From Omphiscola glabra (lineage: Eukaryota > Mollusca > Gastropoda > Lymnaeidae), in assembly GCA_964017045.1 (NCBI GenBank), contig OZ024799.1, forward strand, positions 30,453,596-30,517,595: a DNA stretch of 64,000 nt. The letters run 5' to 3'. The notes under the pieces are model-generated. The model made no database searches and was not told the DNA's origin. It saw nothing but the letters and a program-made list of their open reading frames with translations. Numbering within the stretch: the stretch's first letter is position 1; each line of letters opens with the position of its first letter. Below are positions 1 to 10,220 of the stretch, piece by piece. The translations under genes were made by a program, and so were the position numbers.

Positions 1-712
1 ACCTATCTGCTACTTCCTTGATCGCTAATGATCTGATCTGGAGTTCAGAATGAAAACGATTAATACACTCCAGCATCTCCATACTGTTTTTTTCTCTCAT
101 GGAGATTTCACCATCTAATTGTTCTCCTGGCATTCTCTTCTTAAACTTTAATCGTCTCTCTACCGAAACTTTTCCACGTTGGTCTGATTTTAAAAGTGCC
201 TTTTCAATAGCATGTTCGAATAAGTGACAGCTCTTCGCGTGCAGAAACAATCTTAAGGCCTTTAGGCTCGTCACCACTTTGTCAAGAGTAAATCCTTTAG
301 TGTGCAGATACTGCTGTGCATGATTAGCTTCCTCAAGTAGATCAGCCCAATGGTAAATGTAAGAGATAAACATGAAATGACAGACAGCATGTAAAAGACC
401 ATTTGGCTTTATCTTTTATATCAAGAGGATCACGTATGGCTTTAATCGCCACAACACAATACAACACAATCATCACTTATCTTTCACTGTTTTAACAGCA
501 GCATGATAAGCCCTCCGACGTGTTGTTGGCAGTCTTTTCACTGACATCCCAGTGTGTTCAATTAAAACATCCCATCGATTAGCGGATGCAGCATAGAAGG
601 AAAATATTCTCTCTAGAGTAGCGAACAAACTTAATACATGAAGCATTTTCGGTAAAAGAGTGTCACTTACAAAAGTTACTGAACACTTAAATCGGCGTTG
701 AATCATGGTCAA
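1..712 (-). pseudogene. hAT-type transposase relic (ZMYM1-like), runs off left edge
   Basis: The minus-strand translation from 712 down to 1 reads in one frame like the C-terminal half of the hAT-derived transposases annotated as zinc finger MYM-type protein 1-like. The first block (712 to 476) contains FYAASANRWDVL and a VKRLPTTR..AYHAAVK stretch, matching the family pattern of an S-x-x-RWD-x-L followed by a VK-x-L-x-x-TRW region. Stops follow at 473-475 and again near 419. The same frame then continues from about 410 with a helical block containing WADLLEEANHAQQYL, a KKRMPGEQ motif near 140 and RFHSELQIRS near 45, all typical of this family. The tryptophan of the usual TRW is replaced by arginine. 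Two in-frame stops indicate a dead copy. The remaining C-terminus would lie left of the window, and no terminal inverted repeat is seen at the right end. Confidence 0.72.
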
Positions 713-899
713 AACGGAATTTACCTGACCTAATTATAGTGTCGTCTCACTTCTAACGCACCCACCTTGAACTTTTAATAAAGCACGCATTTGGAATTTG
801 TTACAGGTGTGGAAAATTTACGTATGATCGGTTATCCTTTTATGAAAATTCGGTTAGACCGAGCAGTGTGTGCTCTGTAAAGACGCAATTATTCTATTT

Positions 900-965
900 G
901 GTGTCACCCCCTGAGATCGTGTCACCCGGTGTGATCCGCACCCCCACCCCCAAGCTACGCCACTG
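900..965. mobile_element. End fragment of a hAT-like miniature element
   Basis: This short stretch contains two GTGTCACCC motifs and a C-rich tract, and ends in GCTACGCCACTG. That terminus is nearly the inverted end of the complete element at 8989-9176. Only one end is recognisable, so this is called a truncated relic. Confidence 0.4.
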
Positions 966-1511
966 CTAAAAGGTACATTGTTTTAAAATATTGTATTTGT
1001 CATGCCACTGTTTTAAGATTTTGACAGAATGCCAACAGCGTACAATGTAATGTAAGTTTTTAAAACAAAAAAATTGTAACACTTGCTGCCCTCGTTGTGG
1101 CACACAAAAAGCTTGACTTTAATGAACCTCTTTATAAAACTAGTTTCAGAGAGGGTTAACAAGACATGTAACAATATAATGAAAGCACATATTTTGTAAA
1201 AAAAAAAAATGTTATTTTGTTACTGCAATCGGCCTTCAGGATATTCATAATAATAAAAAAAAAACAAATTTAAAAAAAAACAAGAACTTAAGATTTAAGT
1301 GGCTCCTTAAAAAGACTTCCACTAGTTACGTCACCAGAGTCAATATAGAAATCAATACGATATTGTTGCCCAGAAGTAGACAGAGTCCTTCCTATTGTAT
1401 AAATTCTTGCTTGTTAAACTAAACAAGGGTGTCCATGACAACAACAACAAACAAAAATGGCAAGACGTTGCCGTTCATGTGTGTCTATGACAACAAAGAC
1501 ACAGACTAGGT
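966..1511. other. AT-rich spacer, nothing recognised
   Basis: A-rich and T-rich runs with short stop-broken frames on both strands. No motif or repeat family was identified. Confidence 0.5.
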
Positions 1512-2070
1512 ATTGTCATTTTTGGGTTACCATTCATGGGTTGCCATTCTTGGGTTGCCATTCATGGGTTGCAGTTCTTGGGTTGCCATTCATGGGCTGC
1601 CATTCTTGGATTGCCATTCATGGGTTGCCATTCTTGGATTGCCATTCATGGGTTTGCAATTCTTGGATTGCCATTCTTGGGTTGCCATTCATGGGTTGTA
1701 GTTAATGGGTTGCCATTCATGGGTTTGCAATTCTTGGATTGCCATTCATGGGTTGCCATTCTTGGGTTGCCATTCATGGGTTTGCAATTCTTGGATTGCC
1801 ATTCATGGGTTGCCATTCTTGGGTTGCCATTCATGGGTTTGCAATTCTTGGATTGCCATTCATGGGTTGCCATTCTTGGGTTGCCATTCATGGGTTGCAC
1901 TTAATGGGTTGCCATTCATGTGTTGCAATTATTGTATTGCCATTCATGGGTAGCCCTTCTTGGGTTGGCATTCATGGGTTGCAGCTCTTGGGTTGCCATT
2001 CTTGGGTTTTCATTCATGGGGTTGCAATTCTTGGGTTGTCATTCATGGATTGCCATTCATGGGTTGCAAC
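1512..2070. repeat. 14-bp minisatellite with 57-bp higher-order unit
   Basis: The base unit is TTGCCATTCATGGG or TTGCCATTCTTGGG. A variant TTTGCAATTCTTGG starts at 1724, 1781 and 1838, exactly 57 bp apart, so three 14-mers plus one 15-mer form a higher-order unit in the middle of the array. Edges are more diverged. Open frames of up to 185 codons cross it on both strands and are artefacts of the repeat. Confidence 0.95.
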
Positions 2071-2630
2071 TCCGTGGTGTCATATCACAAAAAAGAACAG
2101 GAAATATGCAATAGACAGGAAAATGGGGGACAATCCTGCGGCTACAACAGACGCAAAAAAACAAAAACAAAACTGTATAGGAAGCTATGCCTGTGCCAAC
2201 ACGGAGGCTATTTATAAACATCTGACACAAGCCAACACACACACACTCAATAAAAAGAACACATCCGCTATTTTAATCAGGGGTGTTCCGTTTTGAATAC
2301 CCCCCTTTTAAAACTTGCTACTGACGCCTAATGATCCGTGAATGGTTGAGTCACATCTGGATGACAGGTAAATTTGTACAGATTGGTGTGGTTGACCTTT
2401 TTAACAAATGTTTGCATACGAATTATTTTCTTTTGTGGCATGAAGCTCGTTCATGTCACATAGTATCTCCCATTTATCCTGTCAGCTCAAGTTAGGAACT
2501 TATTCAAATTTTTTTTTTTATTAGAAAAAAAAATTGAGCTTTAAAATGTCACAATTTTTTTAATTCGTCAATCATATCCCCAACGCAATAGCTTTCAATG
2601 TGGAACACCCTCTTAGCTAATGCTCTACTG
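2071..2630. other. Spacer, nothing recognised
   Basis: Unique AT-rich sequence between the 14-bp array and the first hAT miniature element. No conserved coding signal seen. Confidence 0.45.
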
Positions 2631-2820
2631 CAGTGGTTCTCAATCATTCTGACTCCCACTCCCAGGGCCCTTTTGATTATCAGTTTCTATGGGGTAGTTC
2701 CTTCAGCCTACTCAATGTTTTATGAGTTACTGATGTGACGTAGTGTTGTGTGGAAGGGATTAGCAGCAACCTTCAAAGTGCATGCAGAGCCCATAAGCCA
2801 CAGGAGGTGAGGAGCCACTA
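2631..2820. mobile_element. hAT-type miniature element (diverged)
   Basis: Begins CAGTGGTTCTCAATC and ends GGAGCCACTA, an imperfect inverted pair related to hAT ends. The flanks CTCTACTG (2623-2630) and CTCTAGTG (2821-2828) match at 7 of 8 positions, as expected for an old 8-bp hAT target duplication. The interior differs from the SPIN-like copies at 3267, 42432 and 62989, so it is a separate or strongly diverged family. Confidence 0.6.
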
Positions 2821-3063
2821 CTCTAGTGAAGAGTTAAGATGTAAACTATTTTAAAAGATATTTTTATTTATTCATAAACTAAAGTAAATGTGTTAGTTGA
2901 ACTTGAACAGCGCTGTGGCCTGTTAACAGCAATCACTTGTACATAAACTTAAGTAACTGTGTTGGTTGAGCAGCGTTGTGGCCTGTTAAATTATGTTATA
3001 ATCTGTGTTTCGTTCTCTCTTTAGCTACATTTTCAAAGCATGACGATGACAGTGTTTTAAGAC

Positions 3064-3180
3064 AAGTTGAGATGGTAGTCCCCGGTATTAGAAAAACAAG
3101 TTGAGATGGCAGTCCCCGGTATTAGACAAAAAAGTTGAGATGGCAGTCCCCGGTATTAGACAAACAAGTTGAGAAGGCGG
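3064..3180. repeat. 34-bp minisatellite, about 3.5 copies
   Basis: Units begin AAGTTGAGATGGCAG and contain TCCCCGGTATTAGA. They repeat every 34 bp, and the last copy is truncated. Confidence 0.85.
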
Positions 3181-3266
3181 TATTGGAGAGACCAATTTCC
3201 CTAAGAAGTTACAAGTTGGAGAATCGTTTTTTTGGGTTATTTTACGCTTTCAAACATTTATTAGAG

Positions 3267-3454
3267 CAGCTGTTTTTAATCTGTGGGGCGCGACCCCTAT
3301 CAGGGTCGAACGACCCTTACACAGGAGTCGCCTAAGAAAATCGGACAACACATATTTATGAAGCAATAACGAAAATAATTTTACTGTTGGGGGTCACCAC
3401 AACATGAGGAACTGTATTAAAGGGTCGCGGCATTAAGAAGGTTGAGAACCACTG
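3267..3454. mobile_element. SPIN/URR1-like non-autonomous hAT element
   Basis: The 188-bp element ends in GGTTGAGAACCACTG and contains the paired blocks GTCGAACGACCC and TTAAAGGGTCGCGGC. These are characteristic of the short hAT family that I recall as mouse URR1, or Space Invader (SPIN). The left end is degraded (CAGCTGTTTTTAATCTGTGG). The flanks TATTAGAG and TATTAGCG agree at 7 of 8 positions, an 8-bp hAT target duplication with one change. It has no coding capacity. Confidence 0.8.
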
Positions 3455-4708
3455 TATTAGCGGAAGTTTTTCAGTGCAATTTTGTGTAGTGCATACATTT
3501 TAAATATTTTTTTATTAAATGCTGACAAGGGCTAAATCACTATTTTAAGATTCTCCCCACCACACACACACAAATGTACTTTATAAAGTTGTAGATAAAA
3601 CTTAGTAAAAAGCACCCATGACTGAAAACACCTAGGTACCCCAAAGCAACATTTAAGCACGCCCACTGAATTGTGCGATAATTCTAATGTACTATTTTGT
3701 GAAAGCTCATAGAATAAAGCTTAATTTAAAATGCGTGCATCAAACAAAATTGCCCCCAACACCTTCATTTAATTAATGTTTGAAAGCGCACCGTTCTGAA
3801 TAAAAGAGATAATAAAAATGAAAGTCCCTCGAAGTCATTCGAAAATATTTGTTTCCCTTAATCCTCTATATTTTACTCCTAACCCTGTACATTTTACTAT
3901 TTTTAACGGGATTATGACCAAACTTTCCAGGAAACATCTGTAGGCCAGGAGGAATGACCATGTCAAAATATGTTGCGATACTTTTTGTTGATCGACTGAT
4001 TTACAAACATACAAACATATTAACACAGAGTTTTACATAGTAATTTGTTGAACCATTTTAACTGTTACTTTAGTGAAGTGTTTCTGATCCGGCCCTATCT
4101 TGGCGTACACACCGATAACGCTTTGCGTTTTACCGATAACATATTGCGTTTTAAGCTGCAAACATCTTCTGAGAGACTGAACATTAATTAATTTTAAATA
4201 CGAAAAAAAAAAGCTCTTCTCCATTTTATTAGCTTCATTACACAGCTGTACGACAATGTGACGCCATCCACCGTGTTTGGATTTCTTTACAAAAAAAAAG
4301 TTGTGCACTACGCGTGTGTGTAAGCTGTAGATGACGTATGATCTTTTGTGTTCGGTCCTTACGCAAGGGCATAGAGACGAGCAGCGAGGTGCGTTGAGAC
4401 AACTATTCCTCATTGTTCTGTGACGGTCACAGAATAAAAAATAAAATGATTGATCGCCAATGATTGAAACGTTAGAGCTAGATAATAATTGTATTTTGTA
4501 TAAACCAATCTCTTGTGTATCGTCCTCTGCGGTTTAGAGTGTTGGAGGTCCAGAAGATTAAAAGTGCGGGGGTGGGAAATTTTCCAGACATGCTACCTCC
4601 AGGGAGTCAATGAGGTCGTCGGGCCCTGGACTGTGTCCAAAGGGGAGCTGGGGCGCCCACCAAGAATGGGAGCCATTGCAGAAAATATACAGGCCCATCT
4701 CTGTACAT
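3455..4708. other. Spacer, nothing recognised
   Basis: AT-rich sequence with only short frames. The 126-codon minus frame at 4033-4413 shows no motif and is not called. Confidence 0.45.
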
Positions 4709-5400
4709 GGTTTGATAATGATTGTATGATGGTACCAAGCTCATTTTCCATCCCTGGACATGATTTATAATGTTTGTAGGTTGCCCCCCACCTAACTCAA
4801 CCAAGCACGGGTGCAAAAGGCCAGCTACCTCACCCGTAAAACCAAATTGCTACAGAAACGTCAACAAGACAAAACCAACAAATTTCAGCCTTTAGAAGAG
4901 AGGGCTCTTCTTCTTCAAGAAGAGCTATGATACAACCTGGAAGCAACTGGAAAGGAAAGCACAGGACCGTGATGAATGGAATATTCTTGTGGACGGCCTA
5001 TGCCCCAGACGGGGTGAAAAAGAATACGAAGAAGAAGAAGAGGTTGGTCCCAAGCTTTCTTTCAATCACTGGACAGGGTTTATTAATGATTGTAGGTTGG
5101 TCCCAAGCTTTCTTTCCATCACTGGACGGGGTTTATTAATGATTGTAGGTTGGCAACAAGCTTTCTTTCCATCCTTGGACAGGGTTTATTAATGATTGTA
5201 GGATGGCCCCAAGCTTTCTTTCCATCCTTGGACAGGATTTATTCATGTTTGTAGGATGGCCCCAAGCTTTCTTTCCATCCTTGGACAGGGTTTATTAATG
5301 ATTGTAGGTTGGCCCCAAGCTTTCTTTCCATCCTTGGACAGGGTTTATTAATGATTGTAGGATGGCCCCAAGCTTTCTTTCCAGCACGGGATAAAGGCAT
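4709..5400. repeat. 53-bp minisatellite, split by a LINE fragment
   Basis: Units carry CCCAAGCTTTCTTTCCATCC and GGACAGGGTTTATTAATG and repeat every 53 bp (unit starts at 5042 and 5095, continuing to about 5395, roughly seven copies). One diverged unit lies at 4709-4790. The DNA in between (4791-5041) is not repetitive and includes the LINE fragment at 4926-5045. Confidence 0.9.
4926..5045 (+). pseudogene. LINE reverse-transcriptase C-terminal scrap
   Basis: The plus-strand frame starting at 4926 reads TTWKQLERKAQDRDEW and then VDGLCPRRGE, followed by a glutamate run. This matches the extreme C-terminus common in non-LTR retrotransposon endonuclease/reverse-transcriptase proteins (W-x-x-L-E-x-x-A-x-DR-x-x-W, then GLCPRRG). 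Only about 40 residues survive. The frame then enters the 53-bp array, so the end of the LINE may have seeded that array. Upstream codons (4800-4925) could be linker from the same element but are not diagnostic. Confidence 0.55.
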
Positions 5401-6040
5401 TTTTTTGTATTATTACATTTAGAAAATAAAACAACGACTATAGTTTGAGAATCCCTGTTTTGTTTGTTCATCTGTATCAATCCGTGTTTGATCATTTGTG
5501 ACTCTTTGTACCAGTTGATGTTGTTTTTTTGTTTTTTTTATATCTGGGACCACAGCTGTTTACTTTAAAAAAATGACTGCTGCAAGTCACCGGCCATGAA
5601 AATAAAATGGTAGACAATTAGAAATTTAGTTTCACACGAAGAGCACGAGTTGATGCTCAGTGGGCAGTGATGCACGAGCAACCCAATCAAAATATTATTT
5701 GTTACTTTTACTTCCACCTTGGAGTATTCTTTATAAAATTTGGAGAGACCGCCATTCACGACAAAGGTAGGGGGTGGGGTGTGGGGGGCGGGCGGGCACT
5801 GTTGGGGCAAGCTGATGAGGCAAATTACAATTTATGATTTTCAAAAATTAGAATGAGAAATGCCGATCTGAAAGTAAGATCTTTTCAAAATATGATCTTG
5901 AATTTCAAAGGTCAGTTTGTGTGTTAAGGTCAAGAAATATGTTTTTCCTCTTCCACCATAGCTGGCAAAATAATTTTTATGCAAAATTTTTATGCAATTG
6001 TTCATTTTATTTTTCTCTTCTAATCCAGGCTAACCTTCCA
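5401..6040. other. Spacer, nothing recognised
   Basis: Unique sequence with a short G-rich stretch near 5765-5795. No motif seen. Confidence 0.4.
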
Positions 6041-6231
6041 CAAATGTGCCGCCCTTGACATTTGTAATGCGCGTGTAGACCTCCCCCCCCCCCCCAATGT
6101 GCCGCACTTGACATTTGCTATGCGCCTTTAGATCCCCCAAATGAGCCGCCCTTGACATTTACTATTCGCGTGTAGACACCCCCTACAAATGTGCCGCCCT
6201 TGACATTTGCTATGCGCGTGTGGACACCCTA
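6041..6231. repeat. Minisatellite of about 47 bp, four copies
   Basis: Each unit has AATGTGCCGCCCTTGACATT and then GCGTGTAGAC, with a C-rich spacer of variable length that includes a poly-C run near 6080. Confidence 0.85.
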
Positions 6232-6339
6232 CCACAACCCCGGCATGTGATGATAATGACGGTTCCTTTACCTTGACATGCAATGTGTGTATTTGATAAT
6301 GAGACTTATCATGCTGGCATGATCTCATGATTTTAGTCA

Positions 6340-6780
6340 GTTCATGCAGACAATATTACGACATTGGCTTCGTTCATAAAGACAATATTACGACTTTGGC
6401 CTCGTTCATGAAAACAATATTACGACATTGGCTGGGTTCATGAAGATAATATACGACATTGGCTGGGTTCATGAAGATAATATTACGACATTGGCCGAGT
6501 TCATGAAGATAATATTACGACATTGGCCGAATTCATGAAGATAATATTACGACATTGGCCGAGTTCATGAAGATAATTTTACGACATTGGCTTCGTTCAT
6601 AAAGACAATATTACGACATTGGCCTCGTCCATGAAGACAATATTACGACATTGGCTGGGTTCATGAAGATAATATTACGACATTGGCCTCGTCCATGAAA
6701 ATAATATTACGACATTGGCCGAGTTCATGAAGACAATATTACGACATTGGCCTCGTCCATGACAACAATATTACAACTTT
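6340..6780. repeat. 32-bp minisatellite, about 14 copies
   Basis: Unit core is AATATTACGACATTGGC followed by GAGTTCATGAAGAT or TCGTCCATGAAGAC. The alternating variants suggest local conversion. Confidence 0.92.
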
Positions 6781-6884
6781 TAGCCTACCAGAAAGCGAAA
6801 AATTTTTTTTAGAAAGCTAATTATTGTACTCTTTTTGACAAATATTTTAAACAAAATATGAAACCACAAAGCAAAGCACCGAAA

Positions 6885-6981
6885 CAATATTTGTATTTGA
6901 CACTGTTTGACCAACAACGAAGCTAAGTGTCAGAGTGTAAACATTGCAATAAGACAAAATATTTGCCCGTCACACATTTAC

Positions 6982-7013
<32 letters not shown>

Positions 7014-7107
7014 TTTTATTTGACACTGTTTGACCAACAACGAAGCTAAGTGTCAGAGTGTAAACATTGCAATAAGACAAAATATCTGCCCGTCACACAT
7101 TTGCAAA
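6885..7107. repeat. Direct duplication of about 95 bp around a poly-A run
   Basis: The block containing GACACTGTTTGACCAACAAC and CAATAAGACAAAATAT occurs at about 6889-6981 and again at about 7011-7107. The copies are nearly identical and are separated by roughly 30 A residues (6980-7009). Confidence 0.9.
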
Positions 7108-7698
7108 AAAAATCTTTAACAATCATTGTTATTTAAGTTATTCTAGTGTACAGTAATACTTTCCTAAAAGATTGTCTTATAGCTGACATTTTAAAAGCTA
7201 ATTTAAATAAAAGTATAATTTATTCTTAAAGTGTTTTCACAAATAATAATTCTTTAGGTACGTATAAATGGCTTTAAAGCAGTGTACAATAGGCGCGCAA
7301 GATTAAATTCCCAGACGTTAGCACTAATATGGATTCTTATAAAGTGCGTTGCTTGAATGCATGTATTGTCAAGTAACTTAGCAGATGGCAAGTTAACTCA
7401 TTGCCGTCGCCTACTTTATGTGGCAGGTTATTTCTAGTATTTAATAATTGTTTTCTTTGAGATCAAAGAAATGACCATGTCAATTAAAAGTTATTTTATG
7501 TTTATTTTTTAAAAAATTTTAATCATCCTCCGATAGACTTAACAGAATTTATGAAAAGATTGTATCAATTTGTGTTAGCATTACATATGAAGTTACAACA
7601 GTCAAGTGCAAATAGATGTCCAACTAAAACGTTCAATCCTGACCGGCTCAGAGTGACGACATAAGACAAATCAATTTAGTAACTGAAACACGGTTATC
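7108..7698. other. Spacer, nothing recognised
   Basis: AT-rich, non-repetitive, with no coding signal. Confidence 0.4.
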
Positions 7699-8343
7699 CT
7701 TCTATACAATACGAGTCAGATGACCGTACGTAACGAAGCGCTAGTCTTAGTTTAGTTACACTTCTACACAATACGAGTCAGATGACCGTACGTAACGAAT
7801 CGCTGGTCTTAGTTTAGTTACACTTCTACACAATACGAGTCAGATGACCGTACGTAACGAAGCGCTAGTCTTAGTTTAGTTACACTTCTACACAATACGA
7901 GTCAGATGACCGTACGTAACGAATCGCTGGTCTTAGTTTAGTTACACTTCTACACAATACGAGTCAGATGACCGTACGTAACGAATCGCTGGTCTTAGTT
8001 TAGTTACACTTCTATACAATACGAGTCAGATGACCGTACGTAACGAATCGCTGGTCTTAGTTTAGTTACACTTCTATACAATACGAGTCAGATGACCGTA
8101 CGTAACGAATCGCTGGTCTTAGTTTAGTTACACTTCTATACAATACGAGTCAGAGGACCGTACGTAACGAATCGCTGGTCTTAGTTTAGTTACACTTCTA
8201 TACAATACGAGTCAGAGGACCGTACGTAACGAATCGCTAGTCTTAGTTTAGTTACACTTCTATACAATACGAGTCAGAGGACCGTACGTAACGAATCGCT
8301 AGTCTTAGTTTAGTTACACTTCTATACAATACGAGTCAGAGGA
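7699..8343. repeat. 62-bp satellite-like array, 11 copies
   Basis: Units start at 7699, 7761 and every 62 bp up to 8319, the last truncated. Each has CAATACGAGTCAGATGACCG followed by TACGTAACGAATCGCT. Copies are very similar, with four variant positions such as GATGACC/GAGGACC and ACACAAT/ATACAAT distributed in blocks. A stray CGAATTGCTAGTCTTAG near 8738 is a possible outlier unit. Confidence 0.95.
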
Positions 8344-8988
8344 CAGTCGTGGAACAAGGATCAGTGGGTTAGAAACTTTAAAAAATCCCATAGAATAATT
8401 TAGGAGCTTAAATAATTATAATTGAAATTAGTCATTTATTATTATTACAAGAATTTAAATAAGTATTTTATCTTTTTTGCAGTTTTAGAACATAAAAATA
8501 ATGCTAATAGGATTTTAAAATAACAATCACGTTGTCTCTTAGTCTCCCTTCACTGCCAGCCTATTTTTGGAACAAATGGTGCGCAAAATTTGTGACGTAA
8601 TCCAAGTCATTGAATGGTGCAGCCAAGATAATATGCTAGGAAACAATAGGAGATGTTAAATACGGCTGCAACATCCTGTTGGAATACATTCTGTCGTTGA
8701 TTGCTAATTTTAAACGAGTGTTTAAGCTTAAATAAACGAATTGCTAGTCTTAGACCAGTGTTTCTAATACTATTGTTAAACAAAAAAAACAAAAAAATAA
8801 AAATAAAATAATAAACGTCTCATTTTGACAAACACAAACTATAAATGAAACTCTAACTCTAACTTATATACTTGGCTAGTTGGGAAAGAGCAAGGTCCGA
8901 GAAATGTACATCCCACCTCTGTCAATCAGAAATATGTTTTCGGGGCATCTCCCAGGTAGTTTAATGTGATTTGTTGTTACCTGACCTG
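8344..8988. other. Spacer, nothing recognised
   Basis: AT-rich. No element is identified apart from the possible outlier of the 62-bp unit near 8738. Confidence 0.4.
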
Positions 8989-9176
8989 CAGAGGCGTAGC
9001 GCAGGGGAGCAGGGGGGTGCAGATGTACCCGGGCGCCAGCTAGTTAGGGGCGCCAAAATGTGCTTTGATATTATGTTATTGATGAAAATAATGGGTTTGA
9101 GAGTTGAAAAAAGGAAAAGAGGGCGCTTTAAAATGAATCTTGCCTCCGGGCGCCAAAAACTCTAGCTACGCCGCTG
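8989..9176. mobile_element. Complete hAT-type MITE with perfect 8-bp target duplication
   Basis: The element starts CAGAGGCGTAGC and ends GCTACGCCGCTG, which are inverted repeats matching at 11 of 12 positions. CTGACCTG flanks it exactly on both sides (8981-8988 and 9177-9184). The 8-bp duplication and CAG...CTG ends fit the hAT superfamily. The interior has two GGGCGCCA motifs and no transposase. Confidence 0.85.
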
Positions 9177-9184
9177 CTGACCTG

Positions 9185-10220
9185 TCCCTCCGCCAGAATC
9201 AACAATCTCATGGTTTCAACCAGCAATGGCATGCGATCATGGTTTCTTTCCGGAAGTGAGCTTAATTCACTCAAATACCGGTGAAATTTATGGGGAAATG
9301 TATCCCTTGTTGGCTTTGCATATCAATTTTATCCCATTTCATCGAACTTATTAATCAAAACATGAAATGGAAAGGTAAAACGATCAAATTAGTGAAGGTA
9401 ATAGAATTTAATACGCTGTTAAAGCAGTTGTTAGTGCATTTACAACACTGGCTGAGGCTTAAACCATATGAGTGAACGTCATCAAGTTGTGCTGGGTGTC
9501 AAGGTCAACACTTATTAGACATTTGGTTTCCATAGCAGCCAAATATAAACAGACGAAAGTCGCATACATTTTTAGATTTAAATATCTTGGAGGAAAAAAA
9601 AACCATTAGCCCAATCAGTACGTTGAGTCGTGTATAGTTTTGTAATTTATTTTGAGTTCATGTGAATAAAAATTGATGAATTTCACAGAAATATTTAAAA
9701 GGTAAACTATTAACATATTGATTTAAAAAAAAAATTATTAAACTATTCGATGGACATTAAGGTAATTAAGGTAAAGAGTAAGTGAGAAAACTTGATTGAA
9801 CCTCTGTCCCATAAAACAAGGCTAAATATCACAGCTGTCTTGGCAGGAGCTTGATGCTCTTTCAGTCTTTCTAAAAAAAAACAACTAAGCATTGAATAGC
9901 ATCATAAAAACGTGTTTTAAGTTTAAAAAAATTGGATACAATTTTCTTCCAATTAAAAAAACAACAACACTTGAAGAAATGACACTTGTTGACGTGACCA
10001 AAACTTTGAAACAGATTTGAATAGTTTCGTTGTTTTTTTTTCCTGGATCGTTTTCCTGATGTTAAAACAAACTAAATTCACAACGTTCTTTTGTTTTGTT
10101 TTTTAAATTGTCTAAATATTGGTAGAAAAATAATGTCTGTCAGAAACAGGTTAAATGTGCAGTTCATCTCAGACTGTTTCCGTGTAACACTCGCGAAGTT
10201 CGTCTGGTCGTTCAACAAGG
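9185..10220. other. 3' flank of caveolin gene 1, nothing else recognised
   Basis: AT-rich sequence downstream of the gene 1 stop codon. No polyadenylation signal could be assigned with confidence. Confidence 0.4.

Noticed and set aside
7699..8343. Possible CRISPR array because of regular 62-bp spacing
   Set aside because: Whole units are identical, with no variable spacers, no cas genes, and a eukaryotic context.
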